DNA from: Aquipseudomonas ullengensis
GTDB lineage: Bacteria; Pseudomonadota; Gammaproteobacteria; Pseudomonadales; Pseudomonadaceae
Direction of reading: 5' to 3'
DNA: 64,000 nucleotides
Assembly: GCF_014174475.1 (NCBI RefSeq)
Contig: NZ_JACJUD010000006.1
Coordinates: 186,001-250,000 of the forward strand
Shown: positions 15,162-23,642 of the stretch, in pieces
How positions within the stretch are numbered: the first letter of the stretch is position 1
Layout of the letters: each line of letters begins with the position of its first letter
The notes under the pieces: model-generated
What the model was told of the DNA's origin: nothing
Database searches by the model: none
What the model saw: only the letters and a program-made list of their open reading frames with translations
Position numbers and translations under genes: made by a program

Positions 15162-15944
15162 ATGAGCGTTTCCCTCAGCGTCATCATGATCGTCAAGAAC
15201 GACAGGCTGCGTTTCCGGCGAGCACTGTCCAGCGTACTGGCGCAGAAAACCGCGGAGCTGGAGATCATCGTCATCGATGGCGGCTCGACCGACAGCACCC
15301 GGGAAGAGATCGCCGCCCATAAGGACCAGCTCCACTATTGGGAATCGGGCCTCGACAAGGGCATCGCCGATGCCTTCAACCGGGGCATAGCGCAGGCACG
15401 TGGCGAGTTCATCGCCACCCTCAACAGCGACGACACCTGGGAGCCCGACACCTTGCGCCTGGTGCAGGAGGCGCAACAGCAGAACCCACAGGCTTCGGTG
15501 CTGTGCGGCGCGGTACGTTATCTGGATCCCGACAGTGGCTACAGCTACGTGCGCTACCCTAACCCGGCGGCACTCAAGTTCAGAATGTGGGTCTTCCACC
15601 CCTCCCTGTTCGTCTCTCGCGCCGCCTATGCTCGCGTCGGCGGCTATGAGCCGCAGTACTCGCACGCCATGGATTCTGAGTGGTGCCATCGGGCGCTGGC
15701 CCGTGGTGAGAAGTTTGAGGTAATACCCGCCGTGCTGGCGAATATGTCACTTGGTGGCCTGAGCGATCGCGATTTCGTGATCAGCCTGCGGCAATACCGC
15801 GACTCAGTCATGCGCAATGGCTTGTGTGGCCCCGTGGAGGCATGGACCTACTACCTGCTCTTCCTAGGACTGAAAAAGGCCATGCTGGCACCGCTAATGC
15901 AGCCTGTGAAAAAACTTCGAGACAGGCTAATTCGCCATTCGTGA
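15162..15944 (+). CDS. GT2-family glycosyltransferase
   Basis: A 260-aa GT-A transferase. It begins with the family N-terminus SVSLSVIMIVKNDR, has IDGGSTDST (38-46) for the nucleotide and NSDDTW (88-93) as the metal-binding DxD-type motif, and HAMDSEW further on. I chose ATG 15162 because it matches the GT2 start; an in-frame ATG at 15123 would add 13 residues. It ends the + strand cluster, 45 bp after the HAD gene. Donor and acceptor are unknown. Confidence 0.88.
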   Translation: MSVSLSVIMIVKNDRLRFRRALSSVLAQKTAELEIIVIDGGSTDSTREEIAAHKDQLHYWESGLDKGIADAFNRGIAQARGEFIATLNSDDTWEPDTLRLVQEAQQQNPQASVLCGAVRYLDPDSGYSYVRYPNPAALKFRMWVFHPSLFVSRAAYARVGGYEPQYSHAMDSEWCHRALARGEKFEVIPAVLANMSLGGLSDRDFVISLRQYRDSVMRNGLCGPVEAWTYYLLFLGLKKAMLAPLMQPVKKLRDRLIRHS

Positions 15945-15970
15945 CAGATGCATATGCCGTGAAATAGATC

Positions 15971-16033
15971 AATAGGCAATAGGCAATAGGCAATAGGCAA
16001 TAGGCAATAGGCAATAGGCAATAGGCAATAGGC
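15971..16033. repeat. Heptanucleotide tandem repeat (AATAGGC)n
   Basis: Nine perfect head-to-tail copies of AATAGGC, followed by a partial AATAGC. It sits in the 135-bp gap between two convergent glycosyltransferase genes. An open frame on the - strand through it (LPIAYCL repeats) is an artefact of the repeat. Such arrays mutate by slippage. Confidence 0.98.
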
Positions 16034-16079
16034 AATAGCTTATAGATCAGTCATTAAATGTGCAGCTGAAAAGCACCAT

Positions 16080-17435
16080 CTATCCTTTAAACTTTTCCCA
16101 CAAGTTCCGCAATCGACTCAGCAACGTAATGCGTTGACTAGTTTGCTCTATAGCCACGGATGGTATTGGCAACATAAGACCAGCCCATGCAATTACGTTT
16201 TTGACGAGGGCCTTCCAAGAATGCATGCGCAGATAGTCGCTACGCACCCTAGAGAGACCGGGCAGAAAGTCACCATAGTGCTGAGCCACATCTCGCACAG
16301 CCTCAGCCAGAGAGACCGGATCTGGATTAGCGCATACCCCAATATTACCAGCCTCAACAATATCTGAAAGCCAAGTATTCTTGAGCACAACCACAGGTTT
16401 GCCTAGAAGAAACGCATCGACAAGAATACCCGATGTTCGGCGGCGGAATGCTTCTGATAGATAGGGAATGACGACAATATCTGCAGTACGGATCATGTCG
16501 ATGAACTCATCATCTGATAAATCATCATCCAAGATTTCGACCTTACTCCCTGCTTCTGCAAGCAAGTGCTGCAGAGAATCCTCTAGCTCCTTGCCCGACA
16601 CATGGTCAATGCGTGCGCGCAGACTAAGCCTGAGGTCGGGGGAATCAACCAGCAATTCACAAGCGCTTGCAGCAAGGAGAAAACCCTTTTCCTTGCGCGC
16701 TCCCCCTGGAAAAACCACCCGAAGCGGTTTGCCCGGCTGTGCTTCCGGCAATTTGGCGAGTTCCACCACGGCCTTGTCGTCGAAAGTGGTGCTGGGATGG
16801 GGCAATACCGGCAAATTAACCGACCAATCCCTGAGAAACTCATCAGTAATCTGCTGGGTTGAATGCGTGAGGAAAACCTGGCTAGAGCGCTCCAGGCGCT
16901 TTACCACTGGATACCACAGAGATTTATAATCCGGATCGTTCTGTTCGAAGCTGTATGACCAAAACAGATTGAGTACAGCCCTGAACCGCGGCCGCGTTAT
17001 CAATAGATGCTCGATCGCTTCTGCAACATCGACACTACCGACATACATGAAAATGCAAATTTTACCCTTAGGGTAGCGCACCTCAAGCTTGGAGAAGGCC
17101 TCGGAAAGCTCTGAGGAAAACTGAATCACATTGGCGTTATTCGTGCTTGGCCACTTTCTACCCACGGTCCAACTGTGAACCGAAAAAACTGGTAGAACCA
17201 ATTCAGCGATATCTGGAAAAAATTTTGGATCAAGTTCCTTGCGACAGATCAGTGCGAATCCGATACCCAGGTCATGACAACCTTCTGCAACGCGCTTGTC
17301 GTAGGCCAAAAAGTGTCCCCAGTCGCCCTTAGCATCAGGATCGATAATGGCAAACACTGAAACATCCGACTCCGATCGCTCTGAACTGTCGGCCTCACGC
17401 ATAGGTCGCGCAGGATTCATTGAGGGTGTAATCAT
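16080..17435 (-). CDS. GT4-type glycosyltransferase
   Basis: A 451-aa GT-B fold protein on the strand opposite to the main cluster. The C-terminal half has VVFPGGARKEKGF (a phosphate-contacting Gly/Lys loop), VVIPYLSEAFRRRTSGILVDAFLLGKPVVV and later NIGVCANPD, as in GT4. The N-terminus before DVSVFAIIDPDAKGDWGHF is a charged extension of about 24 residues, so the true start may be one of the internal Met codons. It lies beside decayed genes and looks AT-richer than the + strand genes, which suggests separate acquisition. Specificity unknown. Confidence 0.8.
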   Translation of the reverse strand: MITPSMNPARPMREADSSERSESDVSVFAIIDPDAKGDWGHFLAYDKRVAEGCHDLGIGFALICRKELDPKFFPDIAELVLPVFSVHSWTVGRKWPSTNNANVIQFSSELSEAFSKLEVRYPKGKICIFMYVGSVDVAEAIEHLLITRPRFRAVLNLFWSYSFEQNDPDYKSLWYPVVKRLERSSQVFLTHSTQQITDEFLRDWSVNLPVLPHPSTTFDDKAVVELAKLPEAQPGKPLRVVFPGGARKEKGFLLAASACELLVDSPDLRLSLRARIDHVSGKELEDSLQHLLAEAGSKVEILDDDLSDDEFIDMIRTADIVVIPYLSEAFRRRTSGILVDAFLLGKPVVVLKNTWLSDIVEAGNIGVCANPDPVSLAEAVRDVAQHYGDFLPGLSRVRSDYLRMHSWKALVKNVIAWAGLMLPIPSVAIEQTSQRITLLSRLRNLWEKFKG

Positions 17436-17565
17436 CTAGACCGCCTTCGCCGCATCTTCGAGATGCTGTCAGCACCCCCTCTAAATCGCGGCATTGGGCA
17501 GCATTCTAATCGTCGTAATTAACGGGAGTCAAAACCATGACCCAAGCCGCAGCCATCCGTGCGAT

Positions 17566-17590
17566 GCACTGCACTGCACTGCACTGCACT
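17566..17590. repeat. Pentanucleotide tandem repeat (GCACT)5
   Basis: Five perfect GCACT units followed by GCACA. It directly precedes the aldolase remnant. No function is evident. Confidence 0.95.
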
Positions 17591-17597
17591 GCACACC

Positions 17598-17827
17598 ATG
17601 GAGAACATGAATCCGGCACGAAAGCCAGGACTGCCGGCTAGCTCCGCAGCGAATAGAACGGCGCGCTAGGCATCCACATCCACGACAACTTACCCCCACC
17701 CAACACGTCACGTGCTTTGAGAGAGCGTTATCTGGGTAGAGCCACGTGACCGATGGACTTCCGCGTCGGTGACACCCGCACTGAAGAACCGGCCATTGAA
17801 GCAGCAGAAGCGCGGGGACAACCTTAG
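17598..17827 (+). pseudogene. Decayed fragment of a DRE-TIM aldolase gene
   Basis: The DNA aligns along its length with the intact aldolase at about 12661-12900 (residues about 172-250). Shared blocks include CTCCGCAGCGAATAG against CTGCGCAGCGAATGG, GGCATCCACATCCACGACAAC against GGCATCCACACCCACGACAAC (the HxH region), and GCCATTGAAGCAG against GCCATCGAGATCG. In-frame stops (TAG 17639, TAG 17653) and small indels make it non-coding. Neither end of the gene is present. It is a remnant of a former second copy or of an allele replaced by recombination. Confidence 0.8.
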
Positions 17828-17989
17828 CTCAGGCATTGATGAACCGAACATACTCGCAAATAATAATACTCCAGATATCATCGAATTATTTCTATCCGAT
17901 AATGCACTACCACAACACACGAAAACTGAAACACACACCTAATACTTAAGCACTCCTGAGCCCTGCAAAACAACTGACTAATAAATTCC

Positions 17990-18968
17990 ATGAGACACAT
18001 ACCAAGCATCATCGCTGGATTAATTTTCGCACTCATCAGCACAACGCCCATAGCATAAGAGCGACCAAACATCCTCTTCCTCTTTGCTGATGACCATGCC
18101 TATGACGCTACCGGCTTGATGAGTGAAGGTTACGTACAAACACCAACCATCGACAAAATCTCAGTCGCATTTAATGCGCCACACGACCCTCGCCAGCCCC
18201 CTCAGAAATATCTCGTTCTCTATCCGCTGGAGTCGGCCCCACTACCGTCGAGCTTCATGCCCTCCTACCCGCACACCAAGCAGATGGGCATCTGGGACAT
18301 TCGCGCTGAAACGCTGGCACCGCGGCCACGCACGGAGTTCGCGATAAAAGTACACCGCCGCGAATATTATGCATTAATCAGTCATATGGACGCGCAGATT
18401 TCTCGCATTCTCGGGGAATTAAAGAATCAAGGAATGAGCGATAACACGGTGATTATCTACACCGCAGATAACGGTTTAAGCATTGGCAATAACAGCTTCA
18501 TGGCCAAGCAGAGCATGTACGACCACAGCCTGGCCTCCCCACTCATAATTTCCGGCCCGAAAATACCCAAAGGCATACAAAGCAATCAACGAATTTATAT
18601 TCAGGACATCATGCCCACCACTCTTGAGATCTCCGACCTGGTAAAGTCAGACTTCGCGGATGTTGACTTTGATAGCCTGCTACCACTCAACCAGCATGCA
18701 ACACAGAAGCACTCAAGCCCGATTTACGGGGCCTACATGGACTTCATGTCGCTGCGTTATAAAAGGCAAATGGAAGCTTATTTATTACCCAAAATCCAGT
18801 AGGTATCACCTATTCAATCTGGAAAGCGATCCGAATGAACTATCCGATTTGGCGCATGACCCTGCGAATAAAGCCCTTATACAGGAGCTATTCAGCACAC
18901 TGAGCAGTCTGCAGAGTGAACTGGGCGATCCGTATGTGCCGCCCCCAATGGCCATGCCTGCAAGATAA
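17990..18968 (+). pseudogene. Disrupted sulfatase
   Basis: A broken periplasmic sulfatase. ATG 17990 starts a signal-peptide-like MRHIPSIIAGLIFALIS, cut by TAA at 18056-18058. The frame continues with ERPNILFLFADDHAYD (metal-binding Asp pair) to TPTIDKI, then jumps to FNAPHDPRQPPQKY: the segment that should hold the catalytic C-x-P-S-R motif is missing (about 100-170 residues by comparison with the family). It goes on through ADNG and MAKQSMYDHSLASPLIISGPKIP. A frameshift near 18765-18785 moves the C-terminus (KLIYYPKSSRYHLFNLESDPNE) to another frame ending at 18968. Three independent lesions; it cannot be active. It implies the lineage once handled sulfate esters at this locus. Confidence 0.87.
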
Positions 18969-19036
18969 AAGTGCAAATGCGATTTGCAGCAACCTGCACA
19001 CTCTAGCAAGCCTCAGCTTAACCTTCTGCGATGGTT

Positions 19037-19062
19037 CTGTGCTTGCGTCGCCGCAAGCACAG
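19037..19062. terminator. Strong hairpin between convergent genes
   Basis: Perfect 11-bp stem CTGTGCTTGCG/CGCAAGCACAG with a 4-nt loop (TCGC). It lies between the dead sulfatase (+) and the second sulfotransferase (-). No T-tract follows, so termination is possible but unproven. Confidence 0.5.
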
Positions 19063-19139
19063 GCCCGTCACTAGTCAGATAGCTAACCGAGCCTGGCGCG
19101 TTCAGACCCGGCCACTCCGCAGCATGAGCCACCCATCGC

Positions 19140-19160
19140 CGCCCACAATTATTGTGGGCG
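19140..19160. repeat. 21-bp near-perfect palindrome
   Basis: Arms CGCCCACAAT and ATTGTGGGCG around a single central T. It lies 34 bp downstream of the stop of the - strand sulfotransferase and could be part of a terminator or a protein site. Confidence 0.5.
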
Positions 19161-19193
19161 CGGCCACCCGAAAATAGTCATGCCTGCAAAAAA

Positions 19194-19808
19194 CTATGAA
19201 TAGGTATAACCAAAAAGCTCTATCTCGGCCTTCAGCTTTTCCATAACAACCGCAGCCGACTCACTGTCGTAATACTTCGAATAATCTTCACGGTTCGACT
19301 TGTTTCTGTGAGGCAGACTGGTGCGCGGCAGTCGCAGCAAATTACAGACCTGATCAAAATCAGCCTGGATGTTTTCGTAGCGCACCACGCATGACATTTT
19401 TGCAACTGCGGCCTGCAGTTCATCACCGTCAACAGCCAGATAGTGCGCAAGGGGCTTGACCTCCGGGGAGTTTATGAACTGTAGGAAAGCCTCTCGACTC
19501 CATACGACCTGGCCGCGGTGCGGGGAAAAATAATGAGAGACAACGCGTTCCCAGGGATTTCTTACGCAGCAGAACTTGAACAGCCCATCGCACATTTCTG
19601 AACCATACTCCCGACGATACTCTTCATAAGTCGAGTGCTTGTGCGTATTGTATTTCTGCGAGCGAACTTCAAAGCGCTCAACGCCATCCTGATGCGGGGA
19701 AAGACAAACCACTTCATCATCAGAATACTGGGAGATTATATTCTGAATCGAATTCCCACCCGTTTTGGGAATATGGATGAACAAAAAATTATGCTTTAAA
19801 GACAACAC
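19194..19808 (-). CDS. Sulfotransferase (family 2 type)
   Basis: A 204-aa PAPS-dependent sulfotransferase of the carbohydrate type. The 5'-phosphosulfate loop is FIHIPKTGGNSI (10-21), and the 3'-phosphate segment is CCVRNPWERVVSHYF with the usual Arg and Ser. The start is GTG 19808, 7 bases after GAGGG; a TATAAT box on the - strand (19825-19830) suggests its own promoter. It shares no close sequence with the coiled-coil sulfotransferase at 7581, so the locus encodes two separate sulfation enzymes. Cytoplasmic, probably acting on lipid-linked glycan before export. The acceptor is unknown. Confidence 0.88.
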   Translation of the reverse strand: MLSLKHNFLFIHIPKTGGNSIQNIISQYSDDEVVCLSPHQDGVERFEVRSQKYNTHKHSTYEEYRREYGSEMCDGLFKFCCVRNPWERVVSHYFSPHRGQVVWSREAFLQFINSPEVKPLAHYLAVDGDELQAAVAKMSCVVRYENIQADFDQVCNLLRLPRTSLPHRNKSNREDYSKYYDSESAAVVMEKLKAEIELFGYTYS

Positions 19809-19954
19809 AATACAACCCTCATAAATTATAACCGCAATCTGCTTAGCTTCAGCCGCTGAAAGAGCTTCGAACGCCTACCTCAGACTCACGATAAGTACGA
19901 ATTGTACCGATGCTTCACCCAAGCATCGAACAGGCTCTATCAAACCATTTACAG

Positions 19955-21046
19955 CTAGTCCGGCCTGAGCACCTCAAGCGTGCTCTGAACCGCCAGTTTC
20001 CAATCATAGCGGGCGAGCTGCTCGGTAATCTGCGCAACACAGTCGGCATAAGACTTCTGATCAGTCAGCAGCCGTTCGATACCGGCGCGGATGCTCTCGA
20101 CCTGCAACGGATCTACCAGACAGCCCCCGCCTCCAGCCACCTCCGGCATGGAACTGCAGTTGGCGGTGACGACCGGCACGCCGAACTGGAAGGCTTCGAG
20201 GATCGGCAGGCCGAAGCCTTCATAGAGTGAGGGCATCAGCAGTAACCGGGCTTTCGAGTAGATATAGCCTAGCTCCGCTCCTGAAACCGCCCCAAGCGCC
20301 ACAACATCCGTGCGGATGCCCAGCTGATCGACCAGTTGTTCGATATCGACCATCCAGCCATGCCCGCCAGCCAGCACCAGTGGGTAAGCAGAGCGCAGCT
20401 CTGGCGCAAGTTGCGCATACGCCTCAAGCAGACGCTGGATGTTCTTGCGCGGCTCGGGTGTGCCGACAAACAGCAGGTACTGCTGCGGCAACGCCCGCTC
20501 ACAAGCGCCTGCCTCGAGGCGGGTGACGCCACAGGGTATGACGTGAACCTTGGTCTGGGTTGCGGGGAAATAGCGCGCAAGGTCGCTGCGACTGGACGCG
20601 GAGATGGTGATGATCCGTGCAGCCTTGCGCAGCGAATGCGGCATCTGCAGGCGCTCGGACCAGTACTGCAATGGCTTCATCGTCTCGGGGAAGCGCTTCC
20701 AGGTCAGGTCGTGGATCGTCACGACGGCACGCACAGACGACGGCATGAACAGCGGCAGGTGATGCCGCGGCGACCAGAACACGTCGAGGCCATCGCGCTT
20801 GAGCTGGCGCGGCAAAGCAACCTGATACCACATATGCTCGGCCAGGCTGCCGGACTGCCCGGACAAGCGCAGGGTGACATTGGGCCTGTTGGCGAACGGA
20901 GCTTCGAATACCTGATCGCAGTAGAGAAACCAGTGCACATCCTGCGCCTCGGTCAAGAGGCTCAGTAACTCGCGGGTATAACGGCCTATCCCCGACAGCG
21001 GCCTGCTAAGCGGCCTGCAATCGACACCCACTTTCAACATCTGCAT
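19955..21046 (-). CDS. GT4-family glycosyltransferase
   Basis: A 363-aa GT-B transferase. It has the N-terminal VDCRPLSRPLSGIGRYTREL loop, VVTIHDLTWKRFPE in the middle, FVGTPEPRKN for the phosphate loop, and MPSLYEGFGLPILEAFQFGVPVV, the E-x7-E donor motif. The N-terminus and GIGRY loop are like WbpY/WbdB-type mannosyl- or rhamnosyltransferases. I chose ATG 21046; the frame stays open upstream to a TTG at 21112, and ATG 21040 is also possible. It faces away from rmlB with a 120-bp gap that must hold two divergent promoters. Confidence 0.9.
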   Translation of the reverse strand: MQMLKVGVDCRPLSRPLSGIGRYTRELLSLLTEAQDVHWFLYCDQVFEAPFANRPNVTLRLSGQSGSLAEHMWYQVALPRQLKRDGLDVFWSPRHHLPLFMPSSVRAVVTIHDLTWKRFPETMKPLQYWSERLQMPHSLRKAARIITISASSRSDLARYFPATQTKVHVIPCGVTRLEAGACERALPQQYLLFVGTPEPRKNIQRLLEAYAQLAPELRSAYPLVLAGGHGWMVDIEQLVDQLGIRTDVVALGAVSGAELGYIYSKARLLLMPSLYEGFGLPILEAFQFGVPVVTANCSSMPEVAGGGGCLVDPLQVESIRAGIERLLTDQKSYADCVAQITEQLARYDWKLAVQSTLEVLRPD

Positions 21047-21166
21047 ATCGCCTGTGCTGGGAAGGGCAAGAGTAGCCGCCTCAATGGCCAGCAGATCCCT
21101 TGCAAAGCGCAATTACACCCGACAAGCTAGCCGCCTTCAATTTCAATCTGATACAGCAGGCATTGC

Positions 21167-22231
21167 ATGCGCATTCTGGTCACCGGAGGAGCAGGTTTCA
21201 TAGGCTCGGCACTTGTCCGTCATATTCTGCGGCAAACCGAGCACAGTGTGCTCAACCTCGACAAGCTCACCTATGCCGGTAACCTCGAGTCGCTCGCCTC
21301 TGTCGAAAACAACTCGCGCCACCAGTTCGTCCAGGCCGATATCGGCGACCGCGAAACCGTCAGCCGCGTGCTCGCCGAGTTCCAGCCAGACGCCATCATG
21401 CACCTGGCGGCCGAGTCCCACGTCGATCGCTCCATCGACGGCCCTGGCGAGTTCATCCAGACCAATATCGTCGGCACCTACAACCTGCTGGAAGCCACTC
21501 GCACCTATTGGTCGGGCCTGCCGGAAGCGCGCAAGCACGCCTTCCGCTTCCACCATATTTCCACCGACGAGGTGTATGGCGACCTGCACGGCGTGGACGA
21601 TCTGTTCACCGAAACCACGCCCTACGCCCCCAGCTCGCCCTACTCGGCCAGCAAGGCAGCCTCCGACCATCTGGTGCGTGCCTGGCAGCGCACTTATGGC
21701 CTGCCGGTATTGCTGACCAACTGCTCGAACAACTACGGGCCGTTCCACTTCCCGGAAAAACTGATCCCGCTGGTGATTCTCAACGCCCTGGATGGCAAGC
21801 CGCTGCCAGTCTACGGCGACGGCTTGCAGGTCCGCGATTGGCTATTCGTCGAAGATCATGCGCGCGCCCTGCTCAAGGTGGTGAGCGAAGGCCAGGTCGG
21901 CGAGACCTACAACATCGGCGGCCATAACGAGCAGAAGAACATCGACGTGGTGCGCGCCATCTGCGCCCTGCTGGAAGAGCTAGCGCCGCACAAACCGGCT
22001 GGCCTGGCCCGCTATGAAGACCTGATCACCTTCGTCAAGGATCGCCCCGGTCACGACCAGCGCTATGCCATCGACGCAGGCAAGATCGAGCGCGAGCTCG
22101 GCTGGGTGCCGCAGGAAACCTTCGCCAGTGGCCTGCGCAAGACCGTGCAGTGGTACCTGGACAACCTCGAATGGTGCCGCCATGTACAGGACGGCAGCTA
22201 TCAACGTGAACGCCTTGGAGCCTCAGCATGA
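21167..22231 (+). CDS. rmlB: dTDP-glucose 4,6-dehydratase
   Basis: A 354-aa short-chain dehydrogenase, second step of dTDP-L-rhamnose synthesis. It shows GGAGFIGSAL (7-16), HLAAESHVDRSI, STDEVYGDL, the catalytic YSASKAASDH and the NNYGPFHFPEKLIP block typical of RmlB. First gene of a tight rmlBACD run; its stop overlaps the rmlA start (ATGA). Confidence 0.97.
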   Translation: MRILVTGGAGFIGSALVRHILRQTEHSVLNLDKLTYAGNLESLASVENNSRHQFVQADIGDRETVSRVLAEFQPDAIMHLAAESHVDRSIDGPGEFIQTNIVGTYNLLEATRTYWSGLPEARKHAFRFHHISTDEVYGDLHGVDDLFTETTPYAPSSPYSASKAASDHLVRAWQRTYGLPVLLTNCSNNYGPFHFPEKLIPLVILNALDGKPLPVYGDGLQVRDWLFVEDHARALLKVVSEGQVGETYNIGGHNEQKNIDVVRAICALLEELAPHKPAGLARYEDLITFVKDRPGHDQRYAIDAGKIERELGWVPQETFASGLRKTVQWYLDNLEWCRHVQDGSYQRERLGASA

Positions 22232-23100
22232 AAGGAATCATCCTCGCCGGCGGGTCCGGCACCCGCTTGCACCCCATTACCCTGGGTGTGTCCAAGCAAC
22301 TGCTGCCGATCTACGACAAGCCGATGATCTATTACCCGATCTCGGTGCTGATGCTGGCCGGCATCCGCGACATCCTGATCATTTCCACCCCGCACGACCT
22401 GCCGCAGTTCGAGAAGATGCTCGGCGATGGCAGCCAGTTCGGTGTGCGCTTCAGCTACGCCGAGCAACCCTCGCCGGACGGCCTGGCGCAGGCGTTCCTG
22501 ATCGGTGAGGAGTTCATTGGCAAGGATCCGGTGTGTCTGATCCTTGGCGACAACATCTTCCACGGCCAGCACTTCAGCGAAATGCTCCTGCGCGCCGCAG
22601 CGGAGCCCAGCGGGGCTTCCGTATTCGGCTACTGGGTCAGCGACCCGGAGCGTTTTGGCGTGGTCGAGTTCGATGCTCAGGGCACCGCCATCTCCATCGA
22701 GGAAAAGCCCAAGCAGCCCAAATCCAGCTACGCAGTGACCGGCCTGTATTTCTACGACAACGACGTCATCGAGATCGCCAAGGCGGTCAAGCCGTCGCCA
22801 CGCGGCGAACTGGAGATCACCGACGTCAACATTGCCTACCTGGAGCGCGGCGACCTGCGCGTCGAACGCTTTGGTCGCGGCTTCGCCTGGCTCGACACCG
22901 GCACTCACGACAGCCTGCTGGAGGCCTCGCAGTACGTGCAGACCATCGAGCACCGCCAGGGCCTGAAAGTCGCCTGCCTGGAAGAAATCGCCTTCCAGCA
23001 TGGCTGGATCGACCGCGAGCAGTTGCTCAGCCAGGCCAAGGCCTTCGGCAAGACCGGTTATGGCCAATACCTCTACCAGCTTGCCGGAGAGCATGCATGA
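22228..23100 (+). CDS. rmlA: Glucose-1-phosphate thymidylyltransferase
   Basis: A 290-aa nucleotidyltransferase, first step of dTDP-rhamnose synthesis (Glc-1-P plus dTTP). The signature GGSGTRLHPITLGVSKQLLP is near residue 8, with YDKPMIYYPIS and LGDNIFHG following. Length matches the family. It overlaps rmlB and rmlC by 4 bases each. Confidence 0.97.
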   Translation: MKGIILAGGSGTRLHPITLGVSKQLLPIYDKPMIYYPISVLMLAGIRDILIISTPHDLPQFEKMLGDGSQFGVRFSYAEQPSPDGLAQAFLIGEEFIGKDPVCLILGDNIFHGQHFSEMLLRAAAEPSGASVFGYWVSDPERFGVVEFDAQGTAISIEEKPKQPKSSYAVTGLYFYDNDVIEIAKAVKPSPRGELEITDVNIAYLERGDLRVERFGRGFAWLDTGTHDSLLEASQYVQTIEHRQGLKVACLEEIAFQHGWIDREQLLSQAKAFGKTGYGQYLYQLAGEHA

Positions 23101-23642
23101 ATGTGACCCAGACCCTACTCCCAGAGGTGCTGGTTATCGAGCCACGCGTATTCGGCGACGAGCGTGGCTTCTTCTACGAAAGTTTCAACGCCAAGGCATT
23201 TGCCGAAGCCACCGGCCTGCAGCGCGAGTTCGTCCAGGACAACCACTCGCGTTCGCAGCGCGGCGTATTGCGCGGCCTGCATTACCAGATCGAGCAGGCG
23301 CAAGGGAAACTGGTGCGCGTCATCGCGGGTGAAGTGCTGGATGTGGCGGTGGATATCCGTCGTGGCTCGGCCAACTTCGGCAAATGGGCCGCGGTGCGCT
23401 TATCCGCAGAAAACAGACGGCAGATCTGGGTTCCCGAAGGGTTCGCCCACGGTTTCGTGGTGCTCAGCGAGAGCGCCGAAGTGCTCTACAAGACCACCGA
23501 CTACTATGCCCCCGCCCACGAGCGTTCGATTCGCTGGGATGACCCGAGCCTGGCCATCGACTGGCAATTCGACGGCACGCCGCAACTGTCGGCCAAGGAT
23601 CTGGCCGGCAAGAGCCTGCAGGACGCCGAGCTGTTTCCATGA
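23097..23642 (+). CDS. rmlC: dTDP-4-dehydrorhamnose 3,5-epimerase
   Basis: A 181-aa cupin enzyme, third step of the pathway. It has FGDERGFFYESFN near residue 19, QDNHSRSQRGVLRGLHYQ with the catalytic His, and WVPEGFAHGF with the second active-site region. The start ATG overlaps the rmlA stop. Confidence 0.96.
   Translation: MNVTQTLLPEVLVIEPRVFGDERGFFYESFNAKAFAEATGLQREFVQDNHSRSQRGVLRGLHYQIEQAQGKLVRVIAGEVLDVAVDIRRGSANFGKWAAVRLSAENRRQIWVPEGFAHGFVVLSESAEVLYKTTDYYAPAHERSIRWDDPSLAIDWQFDGTPQLSAKDLAGKSLQDAELFP

Larger units (their letters stand above)
17436..17989. other. Gene-poor stretch with decayed sequence
   Basis: No intact gene in 554 bp. It holds a GCACT repeat (17566-17590), a decayed copy of the aldolase (17598-17827), and an AT-rich stretch (about 17830-17989) just before the dead sulfatase. 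Positions 17436-17560 show nothing I can assign except the upstream region of the - strand glycosyltransferase. Confidence 0.7.

Noticed and set aside
15808..16035. - strand open frame with LPIAYCL repeats
   Set aside because: It is created by the heptanucleotide array, whose 7-bp unit repeats every 21 bp in any frame; no ribosome site or homology.
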